The notes beneath the pieces were generated by a model. The model ran no database searches and was not told the DNA's origin. It saw nothing but the letters and a program-made list of their open reading frames with translations. This document shows positions 16,830 to 25,580 of a stretch of DNA of 64,000 bases, piece after piece. Position 1 is the stretch's first letter. Every line of letters begins with the position of its first letter. The stretch is from Micromonospora sp. NBC_00421 (lineage in GTDB: Bacteria; Actinomycetota; Actinomycetes; Mycobacteriales; Micromonosporaceae), in assembly GCF_036017915.1 (NCBI RefSeq), contig NZ_CP107929.1, forward strand, positions 248,001 to 312,000, in the 5' to 3' direction. A program made the translations under genes and the position numbers.

Positions 16830-18872
16830 ATGGCCGACCAGAATGTGCCACCGCACCGACCGCGCGACGACCGCGGCTGGGACGGACGACGACATCCCGC
16901 CGCCGACGGATATCCCACGGTGTCCTACGACGCCCCCGGTCATCCCGCCGCATCGCACGGCGAGCACGGGTACCCGCCCGCCGGTGTGTCCCGGGGCCCG
17001 CAGTGGGTCGGCCCCGAGGGCCTGGGTCGGCAGGCGTTCCACCAGCCGGCCGGCAGCGGACTGCCCACCCTGGACGACGACGGGGACGGCGACCGGGGCC
17101 GGGTCGGCCGACGACGCGCCCTGGTCGCGCTGGGCGGCACCGCCGCCGTGGTGGCCGGTGGCGCGGCGCTGGCGATGAGCCCCCAGGTGCGGGGCCTGTT
17201 CGGTGCCGACACCGCCGCCGGGGACGCCACCGGGGCCACCGTCACCGACGGCACGCCGGCGCGCCCCAGCGGCCAGCAGCCGAGCACGGTACGCACCTAC
17301 ACCGAGCAGAACGAGAGCTACATGGGCTCCCGGGCCGGTGCGGCGCTGAAGAAGAACTCGCCCAGCGGGGGGCGCACCTTCTCCGGCCCGGCCGCCGCCG
17401 CGGCGGAGACCCCGGTGACGGTGAAGACCGTGCTGGCCAAGGACCCGGTCCGGCATCTGGCCAGCCGGGCCACCTTCGGGGCCACCCCTAAGGTGCTCGC
17501 CGACATCAGGCGGATGGGCATCGACGCCTGGGTGCGTCAGCAGCTCGACCCGGAGAAGATCGCGCCGAGCGCCGCCGAGCTGAAGCTCGCCGAGCTGCCC
17601 ACCCTCAAGCTGACCAGCCAGCAGCTGCGTGACCAGCGGGAACAGCTCAACGAGCGGGGGGCGCAGCCGGAGAAGGAGATGGTCGACGGCACGCTGGCCC
17701 GGCAGATCTGGTCGGAGCGGCAGCTCTACGAGGTGATGGTCGACTTCTGGAACGACTTCCTGCACGTCGCGGCGGACTTCGACGGCGGTGAGGCGTACCG
17801 CAACTCGTTCGACCGGGACGTGGTCCGCAAGCACGCCATGGGCAGCTACCCGGACATGCTGGTGGCTGCGAACAAGCACCCGGCGCTGCTGCTCTACCTC
17901 AACCAGAACGACTCCCGGGCCGACGCGGTCAACGAGAACCTGGCCCGGGAGAACCTGGAGCTGTACTCGGTCGGGGTCGACGGCGGCTACACCGAGAAGG
18001 ACGTCCGCCAGGCCGCCCTGCTCCAGACCGGTCGGGGCGTCGACGACGGGAAGTACGTCTTCCGCGACGAGCGGCACTACCGGGGCAAGGTGAAGATCCT
18101 GGGCTTCAGCCACCCCAACGAATCGGCCGACCCGAAGAAGGCCGACCAGGTCATCGACGCCTATATCACCTACATCGCACTGCACCCGTCGACCGCCCGG
18201 TACGTGGCCCGCAGCCTGGCCACCCGGTTCGTCTCGGACACCCCGCCGAAGTCCCTGGTGGATCGGCTCGCCAAGATCTACACGGTCAACAAGGGCTCGG
18301 TGAAGCCGCTGCTCATGTCGCTGTTCAGCTCCTCGGAGTTCTGGGCGGCGGTGGGCCAGAAGGTGCGCCGGCCGATGGAGTACCTGGTCGCCACGTACCG
18401 GACGCTGGGGGTCCAGCCGCAGGCCGGACCGGGTTTCCGGCAGGGTGACAGCAAGCGCACCGCGTTCGCCCAGGGGCTGCGCCAGGTCCACGACAAGCTG
18501 CGCGAGCTGGGCCAGTACCCGATGGGCCAGCCCACCCCGGACGGTTACCCGGACGTCTACGTCGCCTGGACGTCGGCCGGCACGATGGTCAACGGGTGGA
18601 ACGAGGCCGCCGACCTGATCGCCGGCAACCGCACCCAGTTCACGTACACCAGACCGGAGAAGTTGGTGGCCAAGCCGCCGACGACCGCCGGGGCGTACGT
18701 GGACGCGCTGGCCCAGCGGCTGGTGCACCAGAAGCTGTCCGCGCGCGAGAGGAACCTGATCCTCGGGGTGGCCGGGGTGCCCGCCACCGCCAAGGTCGAC
18801 GCCACCTTCGACGGTGCCGTCACCGCCGTCGCGCGGGCGATCCTCGCGTCCCCCCAGCACCACCTGCGGTGA
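16830..18872 (+). CDS. DUF1800 family protein, probably Tat-exported
   Basis: A 680-residue protein. About 90 residues of polar Pro/Gly/His-rich sequence precede an internal twin-arginine segment, GRVGRRRALVALGG, followed by a hydrophobic helix; export by Tat or N-in membrane anchoring is likely. The body is a DUF1800 domain (LASRATFGATPKVLADIR, MVDFWNDFLHV, DRDVVRKHAMGSYPDMLVA, LARENLELYSVGVDGGYTEKDV, ARSLATRFVSDTPP). DUF1800 proteins are very often encoded next to DUF1501 proteins; their biochemical role is unknown. It is the first gene of a five-gene cluster; the DUF1501 gene starts 8 bases downstream. Confidence 0.88.
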   Translation: MADQNVPPHRPRDDRGWDGRRHPAADGYPTVSYDAPGHPAASHGEHGYPPAGVSRGPQWVGPEGLGRQAFHQPAGSGLPTLDDDGDGDRGRVGRRRALVALGGTAAVVAGGAALAMSPQVRGLFGADTAAGDATGATVTDGTPARPSGQQPSTVRTYTEQNESYMGSRAGAALKKNSPSGGRTFSGPAAAAAETPVTVKTVLAKDPVRHLASRATFGATPKVLADIRRMGIDAWVRQQLDPEKIAPSAAELKLAELPTLKLTSQQLRDQREQLNERGAQPEKEMVDGTLARQIWSERQLYEVMVDFWNDFLHVAADFDGGEAYRNSFDRDVVRKHAMGSYPDMLVAANKHPALLLYLNQNDSRADAVNENLARENLELYSVGVDGGYTEKDVRQAALLQTGRGVDDGKYVFRDERHYRGKVKILGFSHPNESADPKKADQVIDAYITYIALHPSTARYVARSLATRFVSDTPPKSLVDRLAKIYTVNKGSVKPLLMSLFSSSEFWAAVGQKVRRPMEYLVATYRTLGVQPQAGPGFRQGDSKRTAFAQGLRQVHDKLRELGQYPMGQPTPDGYPDVYVAWTSAGTMVNGWNEAADLIAGNRTQFTYTRPEKLVAKPPTTAGAYVDALAQRLVHQKLSARERNLILGVAGVPATAKVDATFDGAVTAVARAILASPQHHLR

Positions 18873-18880
18873 GGCAGTCG

Positions 18881-20284
18881 ATGGAGAAGCCGGTGACGCA
18901 CCCGATGGAGAAGACCGTGCCCCCGTTCCCCCTGCACCCCGAATGCCCCGACCTGCGCCGGCTGGCCGACGACCCGGCCGAGGCGCTGCTGCGCGCCGAG
19001 GCCGACGTGGTCGCCGCCGAGAACGCCGCCGAGGCCGACCGCTACCGCCGGCTGGAGGACCTGGAGGAGGCCCAGCAGGACGGGCGCGGGGTGACCCGGC
19101 GGACCTTCGTCGCCGGGGCCGCCGCCACCGCCACCACGCTGGCCACCGCCCAGTTCGTCACCACCTCCGCCTCGTTCGCGGCGACGAAGACCGGCACCCT
19201 GATCCACGTCTTCCTCTACGGCGGGCTGGACGGGCTGAGCCTGGTCGCCCCGGCCGACGACCCGGTGCTGGCCAAGGCCCGCCCGGACCTGCTGCTCGGC
19301 GACGACTCGCTGGCCCTGGGCCGGGGCTTCAAGCTGACCAGCGCCTTCGCCCCGCTGGAGAAGTGGCTCAGGGCCGGTCAGCTCGGCTTCGTCCCGGCGG
19401 TCTCCGACGAGCGGCTGTCCCGCAGCCACTTCCAGGCCGCCGACGCCTGCAACCTGGGCGGCCTGCCCAACGAGACAGGCGGCCGGGGCTGGCTGGACAG
19501 CCTGGTCGACTCCCTCGGCAAGGGCACCGCGTTCCGCAGCGTGGGCATCGGCAGCACGCTGCCCCGCTCGCTGGTCGGCACCAACGGCGCGCTGTCGCTC
19601 AACAGCGTCGGCTCGTTGCGGCTCAACGGCGACGACCGCTACCGGGCGGCCACCGAGAAGGCGATCCGGGGCCTGTTCACCGGGATCAACCACCCGGTCG
19701 AGGAGGCGGTGATCGAGGGGATGGGCGCGCTGTCGACCGCCCAGAAGCTCGCCGCGAAGCCGTACCAGCCGGCGGAGGGCGTCGAGTACGAGGGCGTCGG
19801 GTACGCCTTCCAGCAGCTCGCCCAGTTGATCAAGGGTGGGGCGAACGTCCGGGTCGCCACGGTCGGCATGGGCGGCTACGACACGCACGAGAACCAGGGC
19901 ACCCGCTCCGGCGGTCAGCTGCACCGGCGGCTCGGCGAGCTGGCGAACGCGATGGCGGCCTTCTTCACCGACCTGGGTGACCGGGCCGCCGACGTCACGA
20001 TCATGGTGTCCAGCGAGTTCGGCCGCCGGGTCGCCTCCAACGGCGGCGGCACCGACCACGGCCACGGCGGGGTGGTCACCATCCTGTCCGGTCGTAAGCT
20101 CGCCGGTTCGCTGCTGGGCACCTGGGACGGACTGAGCGATCTGGACTCGGGCGACGTACCTGAGTACAACAACATGTTCGACGTCTACGGTGCGGTGGCG
20201 CAGGGCCGGTTCGGGCTGACCACGGCGCAGGTGGACAAGATCTTCCCGAGGAAGAAGTTCACTCCGATGAAGCTCTACGCGTGA
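18881..20284 (+). CDS. DUF1501 family protein with Tat-like signal
   Basis: The 467-residue protein has a long charged N-terminal region, then a twin-arginine motif and hydrophobic segment (GVTRRTFVAGAAATATTLAT) near residue 72. The body matches DUF1501, a sulfatase/alkaline-phosphatase-like fold (VFLYGGLDGLSLVAPADDP, DACNLGGLPNETGGRGWLD, MGGYDTHENQG, MVSSEFGRRVASNGGGTDHG, with the last two resembling metal-ligand sites). Substrate and reaction are unknown. ATG 18881 is 8 bases after the DUF1800 stop. Its own stop overlaps the next start (GTGA), so translation is coupled to the reductase-like gene, which is the most informative part of its context. Confidence 0.87.
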   Translation: MEKPVTHPMEKTVPPFPLHPECPDLRRLADDPAEALLRAEADVVAAENAAEADRYRRLEDLEEAQQDGRGVTRRTFVAGAAATATTLATAQFVTTSASFAATKTGTLIHVFLYGGLDGLSLVAPADDPVLAKARPDLLLGDDSLALGRGFKLTSAFAPLEKWLRAGQLGFVPAVSDERLSRSHFQAADACNLGGLPNETGGRGWLDSLVDSLGKGTAFRSVGIGSTLPRSLVGTNGALSLNSVGSLRLNGDDRYRAATEKAIRGLFTGINHPVEEAVIEGMGALSTAQKLAAKPYQPAEGVEYEGVGYAFQQLAQLIKGGANVRVATVGMGGYDTHENQGTRSGGQLHRRLGELANAMAAFFTDLGDRAADVTIMVSSEFGRRVASNGGGTDHGHGGVVTILSGRKLAGSLLGTWDGLSDLDSGDVPEYNNMFDVYGAVAQGRFGLTTAQVDKIFPRKKFTPMKLYA

Positions 20285-21702
20285 CCCGTCCGGGCCTGCC
20301 CGCAGCCGGCCGTCATACCGGGGAACAGTCCCGGTACGGCGGCCGGTCGGCTGCGTCCGTACCCTCGCCGCCGGCCCGGCCCCGACGCGGGTCCGCCGGT
20401 CGGCGGGTGCTGTCCGGGCTGTTCTGGCTGGGCCTGGTGGCCGCGGTCCTGCCGTGGTGGCTCGACACCCCGGCCGGCTCGTTGGCCGGCACCGCCGACC
20501 TGCTCACCGCCGCCGGTCGGGTCACCGGCCTGGTCGCCGGCTACCTGCTGCTGGTGCAGGTGCTGATGATGAGCCGCCTCGGTGTGCTGGAACGCGGGGT
20601 CGGCGGTGAGCGGCTGTCCCGGGTGCACCGCGACCTCGGGGCGACCCTGCTGGTGGCGGTGTCGGCCCACCTGTCGTTGCTGGTGGTCGGCTACGCGCGG
20701 ACCCAGGACAACCCGGTCACCGCCCAGGTGGGGGTGCTGCTGCGCGACTTCGACGACATGGTGTCCGCCTTCGTCGCGGCCGGCATCCTGCTGCTCGTCG
20801 GCGGCACCGGCATCCGGGCGATCCGCCGGGCCATGCCCTACGAACTCTGGCACCACCTGCACCTGACCAGCTATCTGGCGCTGCTGCTCGGCTTCGGCCA
20901 CCAGTTCAGCAACGGCGCGCAGCTCTTCCCGCCCGGCCCGGTACGCACCTGCTGGATCGCCGGTTACCTGCTGGTGGCCGCCGCCCTGCTCTGGGGCCGG
21001 CTGGTCGCGCCGCTGCTGCTCAACCTGCGGCACCGGCTGCGGGTGGCCGACGTGGTGGCGGAGAGCCCGGACACCGTCTCGATCTACCTGACCGGCCACC
21101 GGCTCCACCAACTCGACCTGCTCGGCGGGCAGTACCTGCGCTGGCGGTTCCTGGCCCGGGGCTGCTGGTGGCAGTCACACCCGTTCTCGCTCTCCGCCGC
21201 GGCGAACGGCCGCTGGCTGCGGCTCACCGTCAAGGTGGTCGGCAGGCACACCGCCGACCTGCGCGATCTCGACCCGGGCACCCGGGTCTGGGCGGAGGGT
21301 CCGTCCGGCACCTTCACCGCCGCGCACCGGACCCGGGAACGGGCCCTGCTGATCGCCGGCGGCAGCGGCATCGGCCCGCTGCGGGCGATGCTCGAGGAGT
21401 TGCCGCCCGGCGCGGCCCTGATCTACCGGGCCCGCACCCCGGCCGACGTGCTGCTGCAGCACGAACTGGACTGGCTTGCCCAGGCCCGGCAGACCTCCGT
21501 CTGGTATGTCGTCGGCTCCCGCGCCGACGCCGGCCCCCGGCAGGTGATGAGCCCGGACGGGCTGCGCCGGCTGGTGCCCGACCTGATCCGCCGGGACGTG
21601 TACCTGTGTGGGCCGCAGGGGCTGGTCGACTCCTCGGTGCGGGTGCTCCGCCAGGCCGGCGTGCCCCGTCGGCAGATCCACCTCGCCCCGTTCGAGCTGT
21701 AG
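20281..21702 (+). CDS. Ferric-reductase-like flavohaem membrane oxidoreductase
   Basis: The 473-residue protein has about six N-terminal membrane helices with histidines placed for b-haem binding (SAHLSLLV; YELWHHLHLTSYLALLLGFGHQ), then an FAD-binding domain (SHPFSLSA) and an NAD(P)-binding domain (ALLIAGGSGIGPLRAML, VYLCGPQGLV). This is the architecture of ferric reductase/NADPH oxidase proteins, which carry electrons from cytosolic NAD(P)H through FAD and haem across the membrane. The GTG start overlaps the DUF1501 stop by four bases. Only 13 bases separate it from the FMN-binding protein gene, a plausible acceptor. Confidence 0.9.
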   Translation: MTRPGLPAAGRHTGEQSRYGGRSAASVPSPPARPRRGSAGRRVLSGLFWLGLVAAVLPWWLDTPAGSLAGTADLLTAAGRVTGLVAGYLLLVQVLMMSRLGVLERGVGGERLSRVHRDLGATLLVAVSAHLSLLVVGYARTQDNPVTAQVGVLLRDFDDMVSAFVAAGILLLVGGTGIRAIRRAMPYELWHHLHLTSYLALLLGFGHQFSNGAQLFPPGPVRTCWIAGYLLVAAALLWGRLVAPLLLNLRHRLRVADVVAESPDTVSIYLTGHRLHQLDLLGGQYLRWRFLARGCWWQSHPFSLSAAANGRWLRLTVKVVGRHTADLRDLDPGTRVWAEGPSGTFTAAHRTRERALLIAGGSGIGPLRAMLEELPPGAALIYRARTPADVLLQHELDWLAQARQTSVWYVVGSRADAGPRQVMSPDGLRRLVPDLIRRDVYLCGPQGLVDSSVRVLRQAGVPRRQIHLAPFEL

Positions 21703-21715
21703 AAAGGCACCTGAC

Positions 21716-22309
21716 ATGCGTCGCGCGCTTCTCGCGATCACCGGGCTGGCCGCCGGCACCACCGCCCTGGTGGTGCTCAAGGGCGCACCGGGCGGCAGCC
21801 AGGTCGCCCAGGACCTGCCGGCCGGCGTACCCGTCGGGACGCCCGGACGGACCGGTCCGGCCAGCCCTGGCGTGGCTCCGGACCGGGCCGCCGCGACGAC
21901 CCGGCCGACCGGTCGCCCCGGGGCCACGGCGAGCCGCACCCCCGGTGCCGCCCGGACCACCGCAGGTGGCAGCGGCACCCGGCGCACCCCGGCCGCCCCG
22001 AGGAGCACCGCCGCCGCGCCGAAGTCGACCACCCGCAAGGTCACCGGCCCGGTGGTCGTCACGGAGTTCGGCAACGTGCAGGTGCAGCTCACCGTCTCCG
22101 GCACGAAGATCGTCAACGCGGTGGCCCTGGAACTGCCCCAGGGCGGCCAGTCCGACCTGCGCAGCAAACGGGTGGACGACGCCTACAGCGGCACCTCCGG
22201 GGACGTGGTGCGCCAGCAGGGCGCCAGCCTGGACACGATCTCCCAGGCGACCGCCACCAGCAACGGCTACCGACAGTCGTTGCAGGCCGCGCTCGACCAG
22301 GCGCGCTGA
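21716..22309 (+). CDS. Membrane-anchored FMN-binding domain protein
   Basis: A 197-residue exported protein: an N-terminal hydrophobic segment (ALLAITGLAAGTTALVVL), a Thr/Pro/Ala-rich linker of about 90 residues that would span the cell wall, and a C-terminal FMN_bind domain. The domain contains DTISQATATSNGY, matching the flavinylation consensus in which ApbE attaches FMN to a threonine (in the ATATS segment, about residue 181). It would be an extracytoplasmic one- or two-electron flavin carrier. The start ATG follows AAAGG at about 10 bases. Its stop overlaps the ApbE start (TGATG). Confidence 0.9.
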   Translation: MRRALLAITGLAAGTTALVVLKGAPGGSQVAQDLPAGVPVGTPGRTGPASPGVAPDRAAATTRPTGRPGATASRTPGAARTTAGGSGTRRTPAAPRSTAAAPKSTTRKVTGPVVVTEFGNVQVQLTVSGTKIVNAVALELPQGGQSDLRSKRVDDAYSGTSGDVVRQQGASLDTISQATATSNGYRQSLQAALDQAR

Positions 22310-23079
22310 TGACCGTGCCGTCGACCCGGCCCGGTCTGCGCCGGGTCGAGCACGTCATGGGTACGGCGATCAGCCTGGACCTCGCCGACGACCTGCCCGC
22401 CGCCACCCTCGGGACGCTTGCCGACGACACGTTCCGCTGGCTGCGCGAGGTCGACGCCCGGTTCACCACCTACCGCGAGGACAGCGAGGTACGCCGGTTC
22501 GACCGGGGGGAGCTGCCGCTGGCCGGGGCGTCGGCGGACCTGCGCGCGGTGCTGGCCCGCTGCGCCGACCTGTGGGGCGACACCGACGGCTACTTCGACG
22601 CGTACGCCACCGGGAGGTGGGACCCCTCCGGTTACGTCAAGGGTTGGGCGGCCCAGGTCGCCTCGGACCGGCTGGTGGCGGCCGGGGCGGGCCAGCACTG
22701 CCTCAACGCCGGCGGTGACGTCCGGGTACGCGGGCACTCGTCGTCCGGGCAGCCGTGGCGGATCGGCGTCCGGCATCCCTGGGACGCGTCCGCCACCTGC
22801 CTGGTGCTCACCGGCACCGACCTGGCGGTGGCCACCTCGGGCGTCTACGAGCGGGGGCACCACGTCCTGGATCCCCGGCGGGGTGAGCCGGCCCGGGGCC
22901 TGCGCTCGGTCACCGTGGTCGGCCCGGACCTGGGCGTCGCGGACGCGTACGCCACGGCGGCGGTGGCGATGGGCGTGGCCGGCGTCGGCTGGCTCGACCG
23001 GCTCCCCGGCCACCTGCACGCGGTGGTCACCGACGACCGTCGGCTGCTGCGCTCCACCACCCTGCCGCTTGCCGACTGA
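22309..23079 (+). CDS. apbE: FAD:protein FMN transferase (ApbE)
   Basis: ApbE cleaves FAD and attaches FMN covalently to a Thr/Ser of target proteins on the outer face of the membrane. The 256-residue protein is family-like: MGTAISLDL, REVDARFTTYREDSEVRRF, GYFDAYATGRWDPSGYVKGW, NAGGDVRVRG, ATSGVYERGHHVLDP and a C-terminal DAYATAAVAMG metal site region. It has no obvious signal peptide and is shorter than Gram-negative ApbE (about 340). It lies directly after its likely substrate, with a one-base overlap, at the end of the five-gene cluster. Confidence 0.93.
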   Translation: MTVPSTRPGLRRVEHVMGTAISLDLADDLPAATLGTLADDTFRWLREVDARFTTYREDSEVRRFDRGELPLAGASADLRAVLARCADLWGDTDGYFDAYATGRWDPSGYVKGWAAQVASDRLVAAGAGQHCLNAGGDVRVRGHSSSGQPWRIGVRHPWDASATCLVLTGTDLAVATSGVYERGHHVLDPRRGEPARGLRSVTVVGPDLGVADAYATAAVAMGVAGVGWLDRLPGHLHAVVTDDRRLLRSTTLPLAD

Positions 23080-23410
23080 CCCCGACCAGGCGGTTCAGGG
23101 CCAGTGGCGAGGTGGGTTCAGTGGGTGGTGCCGGTCCGTGGGTGGTGCCCGTCGGCGTGCTGGTCACCGGGTGGTGCGCCGGGTACCGGCCGGACGGGAG
23201 CCGGTCGGCCGGGGCCGCCCCGGTCGGGAACCGGCGGGCCGGGTGTCCGACCAGTGGCGTGGTCGCCACCGGTGCGGTGGCTCGGTGTCGTCGGTGTACG
23301 GCATCTCGTCGTCCCTGGCCATGTCCTACCCCCGCTCCGGTGGCGCGGTCGGGCCGTCGTGGTGTGCAACGAGTCCGGCGTCGGCCCGGACGCTGGCGGG
23401 CCTGCCCTGC
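23080..23410. other. 331-bp region without a supported gene
   Basis: G/T-rich sequence with GGGTGGTG-like words; two weak hairpins (CGACCA 23248-23253 with TGGTCG 23260-23265; GCCACC 23265-23270 with GGTGGC 23276-23281) could stop convergent transcription. No credible reading frame is seen. Confidence 0.5.
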
Positions 23411-24082
23411 TCAGTGGCCGCGCCGCGGGAGCGGGAGCTGGCCGGGCAGCAGCTCCGGGGTCAGCGTCACCCCGTCGGCCCGTAACACCTCGATCAGGGT
23501 GTTCTGCAACAGGTACGAGTCGGGCAGTTGCCAGCGGGCCTGCTCCGGGGCGACCGCCCAGCGCACCGTGCCCTCGGGCAGCCGGGTGGGCGGTGCCGGA
23601 ATCCACGAGCCGGTCCCGTGCCGTACCACGTGGAAGCAGTGCTCCAGTTCGGGGCGGAGCGGGTCGCCGGGGCGGACCAGGAACATCCATCGTCCGGTCG
23701 GGGTCACCACCACCGGACCCCGGGCGCCCGGGCCGGCCGGGTGGCCGGGAACCGCGTCGAGCAGCCGCCGGCCGAGGTGCGCCGAGATCTCCAGCACGTC
23801 GAAGGCGCGGCCGGTGGGCAGCAGCACCCCGTGCGGGCGGCTGCGCCACCAGGTGGCCACCCGGGCCGGGTCGGTGCTCGCCCCGCGCTCCCAGTTCTCC
23901 AGGGCGGGATGGCAGCCGACGGTGGGGCAACCGGCCCGGCCGCACACGAAGCGGCTGCGCGCGAGACAGGCGCCGGGCGTCACCTCCCAGCCGTGTACCG
24001 CGTACCGCACCGCGATCCGGCGCAGCCGGACCCGTTCGATCGGTGACAGCTGGGCGACCCTCGGCCCGACGACTTCCCACAT
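23411..24082 (-). CDS. Bifunctional DNA primase/polymerase-like protein
   Basis: A 223-residue protein resembling the N-terminal prim-pol domain found in many short actinobacterial proteins: AVRYAVHGWEVTPGACLARS, CGRAGCPTVGCHPALENWE (Cys-rich insertion) and WRSRPHGVLLPTGRAFDVLEIS. In true prim-pols this domain makes primers on phage or plasmid DNA; here no helicase follows and acidic catalytic residues are not obvious (DVLE is the only candidate), so polymerase activity is doubtful. ATG 24082 has GGAG 10 bases upstream; an in-frame GTG at 24121 is an alternative. It is divergent from the XRE gene, sharing an operator-bearing region. Confidence 0.7.
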   Translation of the reverse strand: MWEVVGPRVAQLSPIERVRLRRIAVRYAVHGWEVTPGACLARSRFVCGRAGCPTVGCHPALENWERGASTDPARVATWWRSRPHGVLLPTGRAFDVLEISAHLGRRLLDAVPGHPAGPGARGPVVVTPTGRWMFLVRPGDPLRPELEHCFHVVRHGTGSWIPAPPTRLPEGTVRWAVAPEQARWQLPDSYLLQNTLIEVLRADGVTLTPELLPGQLPLPRRGH

Positions 24083-24179
24083 GTTCCGTGCTCTCCGCTC
24101 ACTCCGACCGGTCACGGCCACCCCTCACGTCGAGCGCCGTCACTGTCCCGACCCGGGATCGTTGTCCTGACGAACGGCT

Positions 24180-24194
24180 CGTGCAACTTGCACG
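24180..24194. promoter_or_regulatory. 15-bp perfect operator palindrome
   Basis: CGTGCAACTTGCACG is a perfect dyad (7+1+7). It lies in the 255-bp divergent region between the prim-pol-like and XRE genes, about 144 bases before the XRE start. Autoregulation by the XRE protein is inferred. Confidence 0.6.
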
Positions 24195-24337
24195 GGAAAG
24201 GTAAGAGAACGAGCTGCATGAAAGGCGCACCTGCTGTGCGACCTGCGAATACCTGGAACGGACGGATCGGAAGCGCCCCGCGCGGGACGTCCGGAGACCG
24301 GGCCGGACGAACCGACGATGGGGAGGAATGAGAGAAG

Positions 24338-25564
24338 ATGGACGAGCTGCCGATAGGGCGACGGGTGGCCTACTGGCGCGGGCGGCGCAAGATGTCCCAA
24401 CAGGTCTTCGCCGACCGGCTCGGCAAGTCCAAGAGCTGGGTCGACAAGGTCGAACGCGGGGTACGCCGACTTGACAAGTTCTCCGTCCTGTACGAGATCG
24501 CCGTCATCCTCCGGATCGACGTGCAGCTGCTGCTCGGCAAGGACCCGGAACGGCGTACCGACGCACTCAGCTGCATCGACCAGATCGAGGTGCAGGAGAT
24601 CCGGGCGGCCCTGGAGCAGTACAGCTCGATGACCGCGTACTTCGACGCCGTGTCGCACCCGCCGCCGCTGTTCGACATGCGCAAGGCCGTCACGCACGCC
24701 TGGCTCACCTACCAGTACGGCCGCTACGGGATGCTCACCCGGGCGCTGCCGAAGCTGCTGCGCGAGGCCCAGGCCGCCGACGCCGGCTACCACGGTGACC
24801 AGGCGAAGGAAGCCGCCCACCTGCTAGGGCAGGTCTACCAGATCGCCTCCTCGGTGCTGCGCAAACTGGGCGAGTGCGAGTTGGCCTGGTTGGCAGCCGA
24901 CCGGTCGATGGCGGTGGCCCAACGCGCCGACGACCCGCTGCTGGCAGGTGTCGCCACCTCCCGGGTCTGCAACGCGCTGGTGGCGATGGGCCGGGCCCGC
25001 CCCGCCCTGGAACTGAACGTCAGCATCGCCAACCGGCTCGCCCCCGGCGGCATGAACGACAGCGAGCCGGCCCGGCTCTCCGTCTATGGCACGCTGCTGT
25101 TGCAGGGTGCGATGGCAGCCGCCCGGTTCGGCGACTCGGACGCCGTCGAGGAACTGTTCCACGGTGCCCACGAGGCGGCCGTCATGCTGGGCGGCGACCA
25201 GAACCACTACTGGACCTCGTTCGGCCCGACGAACCTCGAACTGCACCGGGCCGCCGCCGCGGTGGAGATGGGCGACGGCGGGCGGGCGGTGGAGATCCAC
25301 CAGCGCATCCCGGAGCCGAGCTTCAACGGGCTGCTGCCCGAACGCCGGGCCCACCACCTGCTCGACATCGCCCGGGGCTACACCCAGCTCGGTGACATCG
25401 CCATGGCGGGGGAGATGCTGCTGCGCGGCGACCGGCTCGCCTCGTCGGAGATCCGCTGCCGGCCCATCGCCCACGAAGTGCTCTCCGACGTCCTGCGTCG
25501 CACACGGGGTGCGTTGCCCGGGCCGCTGGCGGAGTTGGCTGAGCAGATGGGAGTCGGAGTATGA
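24338..25564 (+). CDS. XRE-family regulator with TPR-like C-terminal region
   Basis: The 408-residue protein starts with a helix-turn-helix (RVAYWRGRRKMSQQVFADRLGKSKSWVDKVERGVRRLDKF), followed by about 330 residues of helical, TPR-like sequence with repeated Ala/Leu pairs (LAWLAADRSMAVAQRADDP, ATSRVCNALVAMGRARPAL, RAHHLLDIARGYTQLGDIAMAGEML). Such actinobacterial regulators usually sense a ligand or peptide in the TPR part. The ATG at 24338 follows GGAGG at about 11-15 bases. A flavoprotein gene starts 16 bases downstream, a pairing frequent in streptomycetes and relatives. Confidence 0.88.
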   Translation: MDELPIGRRVAYWRGRRKMSQQVFADRLGKSKSWVDKVERGVRRLDKFSVLYEIAVILRIDVQLLLGKDPERRTDALSCIDQIEVQEIRAALEQYSSMTAYFDAVSHPPPLFDMRKAVTHAWLTYQYGRYGMLTRALPKLLREAQAADAGYHGDQAKEAAHLLGQVYQIASSVLRKLGECELAWLAADRSMAVAQRADDPLLAGVATSRVCNALVAMGRARPALELNVSIANRLAPGGMNDSEPARLSVYGTLLLQGAMAAARFGDSDAVEELFHGAHEAAVMLGGDQNHYWTSFGPTNLELHRAAAAVEMGDGGRAVEIHQRIPEPSFNGLLPERRAHHLLDIARGYTQLGDIAMAGEMLLRGDRLASSEIRCRPIAHEVLSDVLRRTRGALPGPLAELAEQMGVGV

Positions 25565-25580
25565 GCACGACGGTGGCCGG

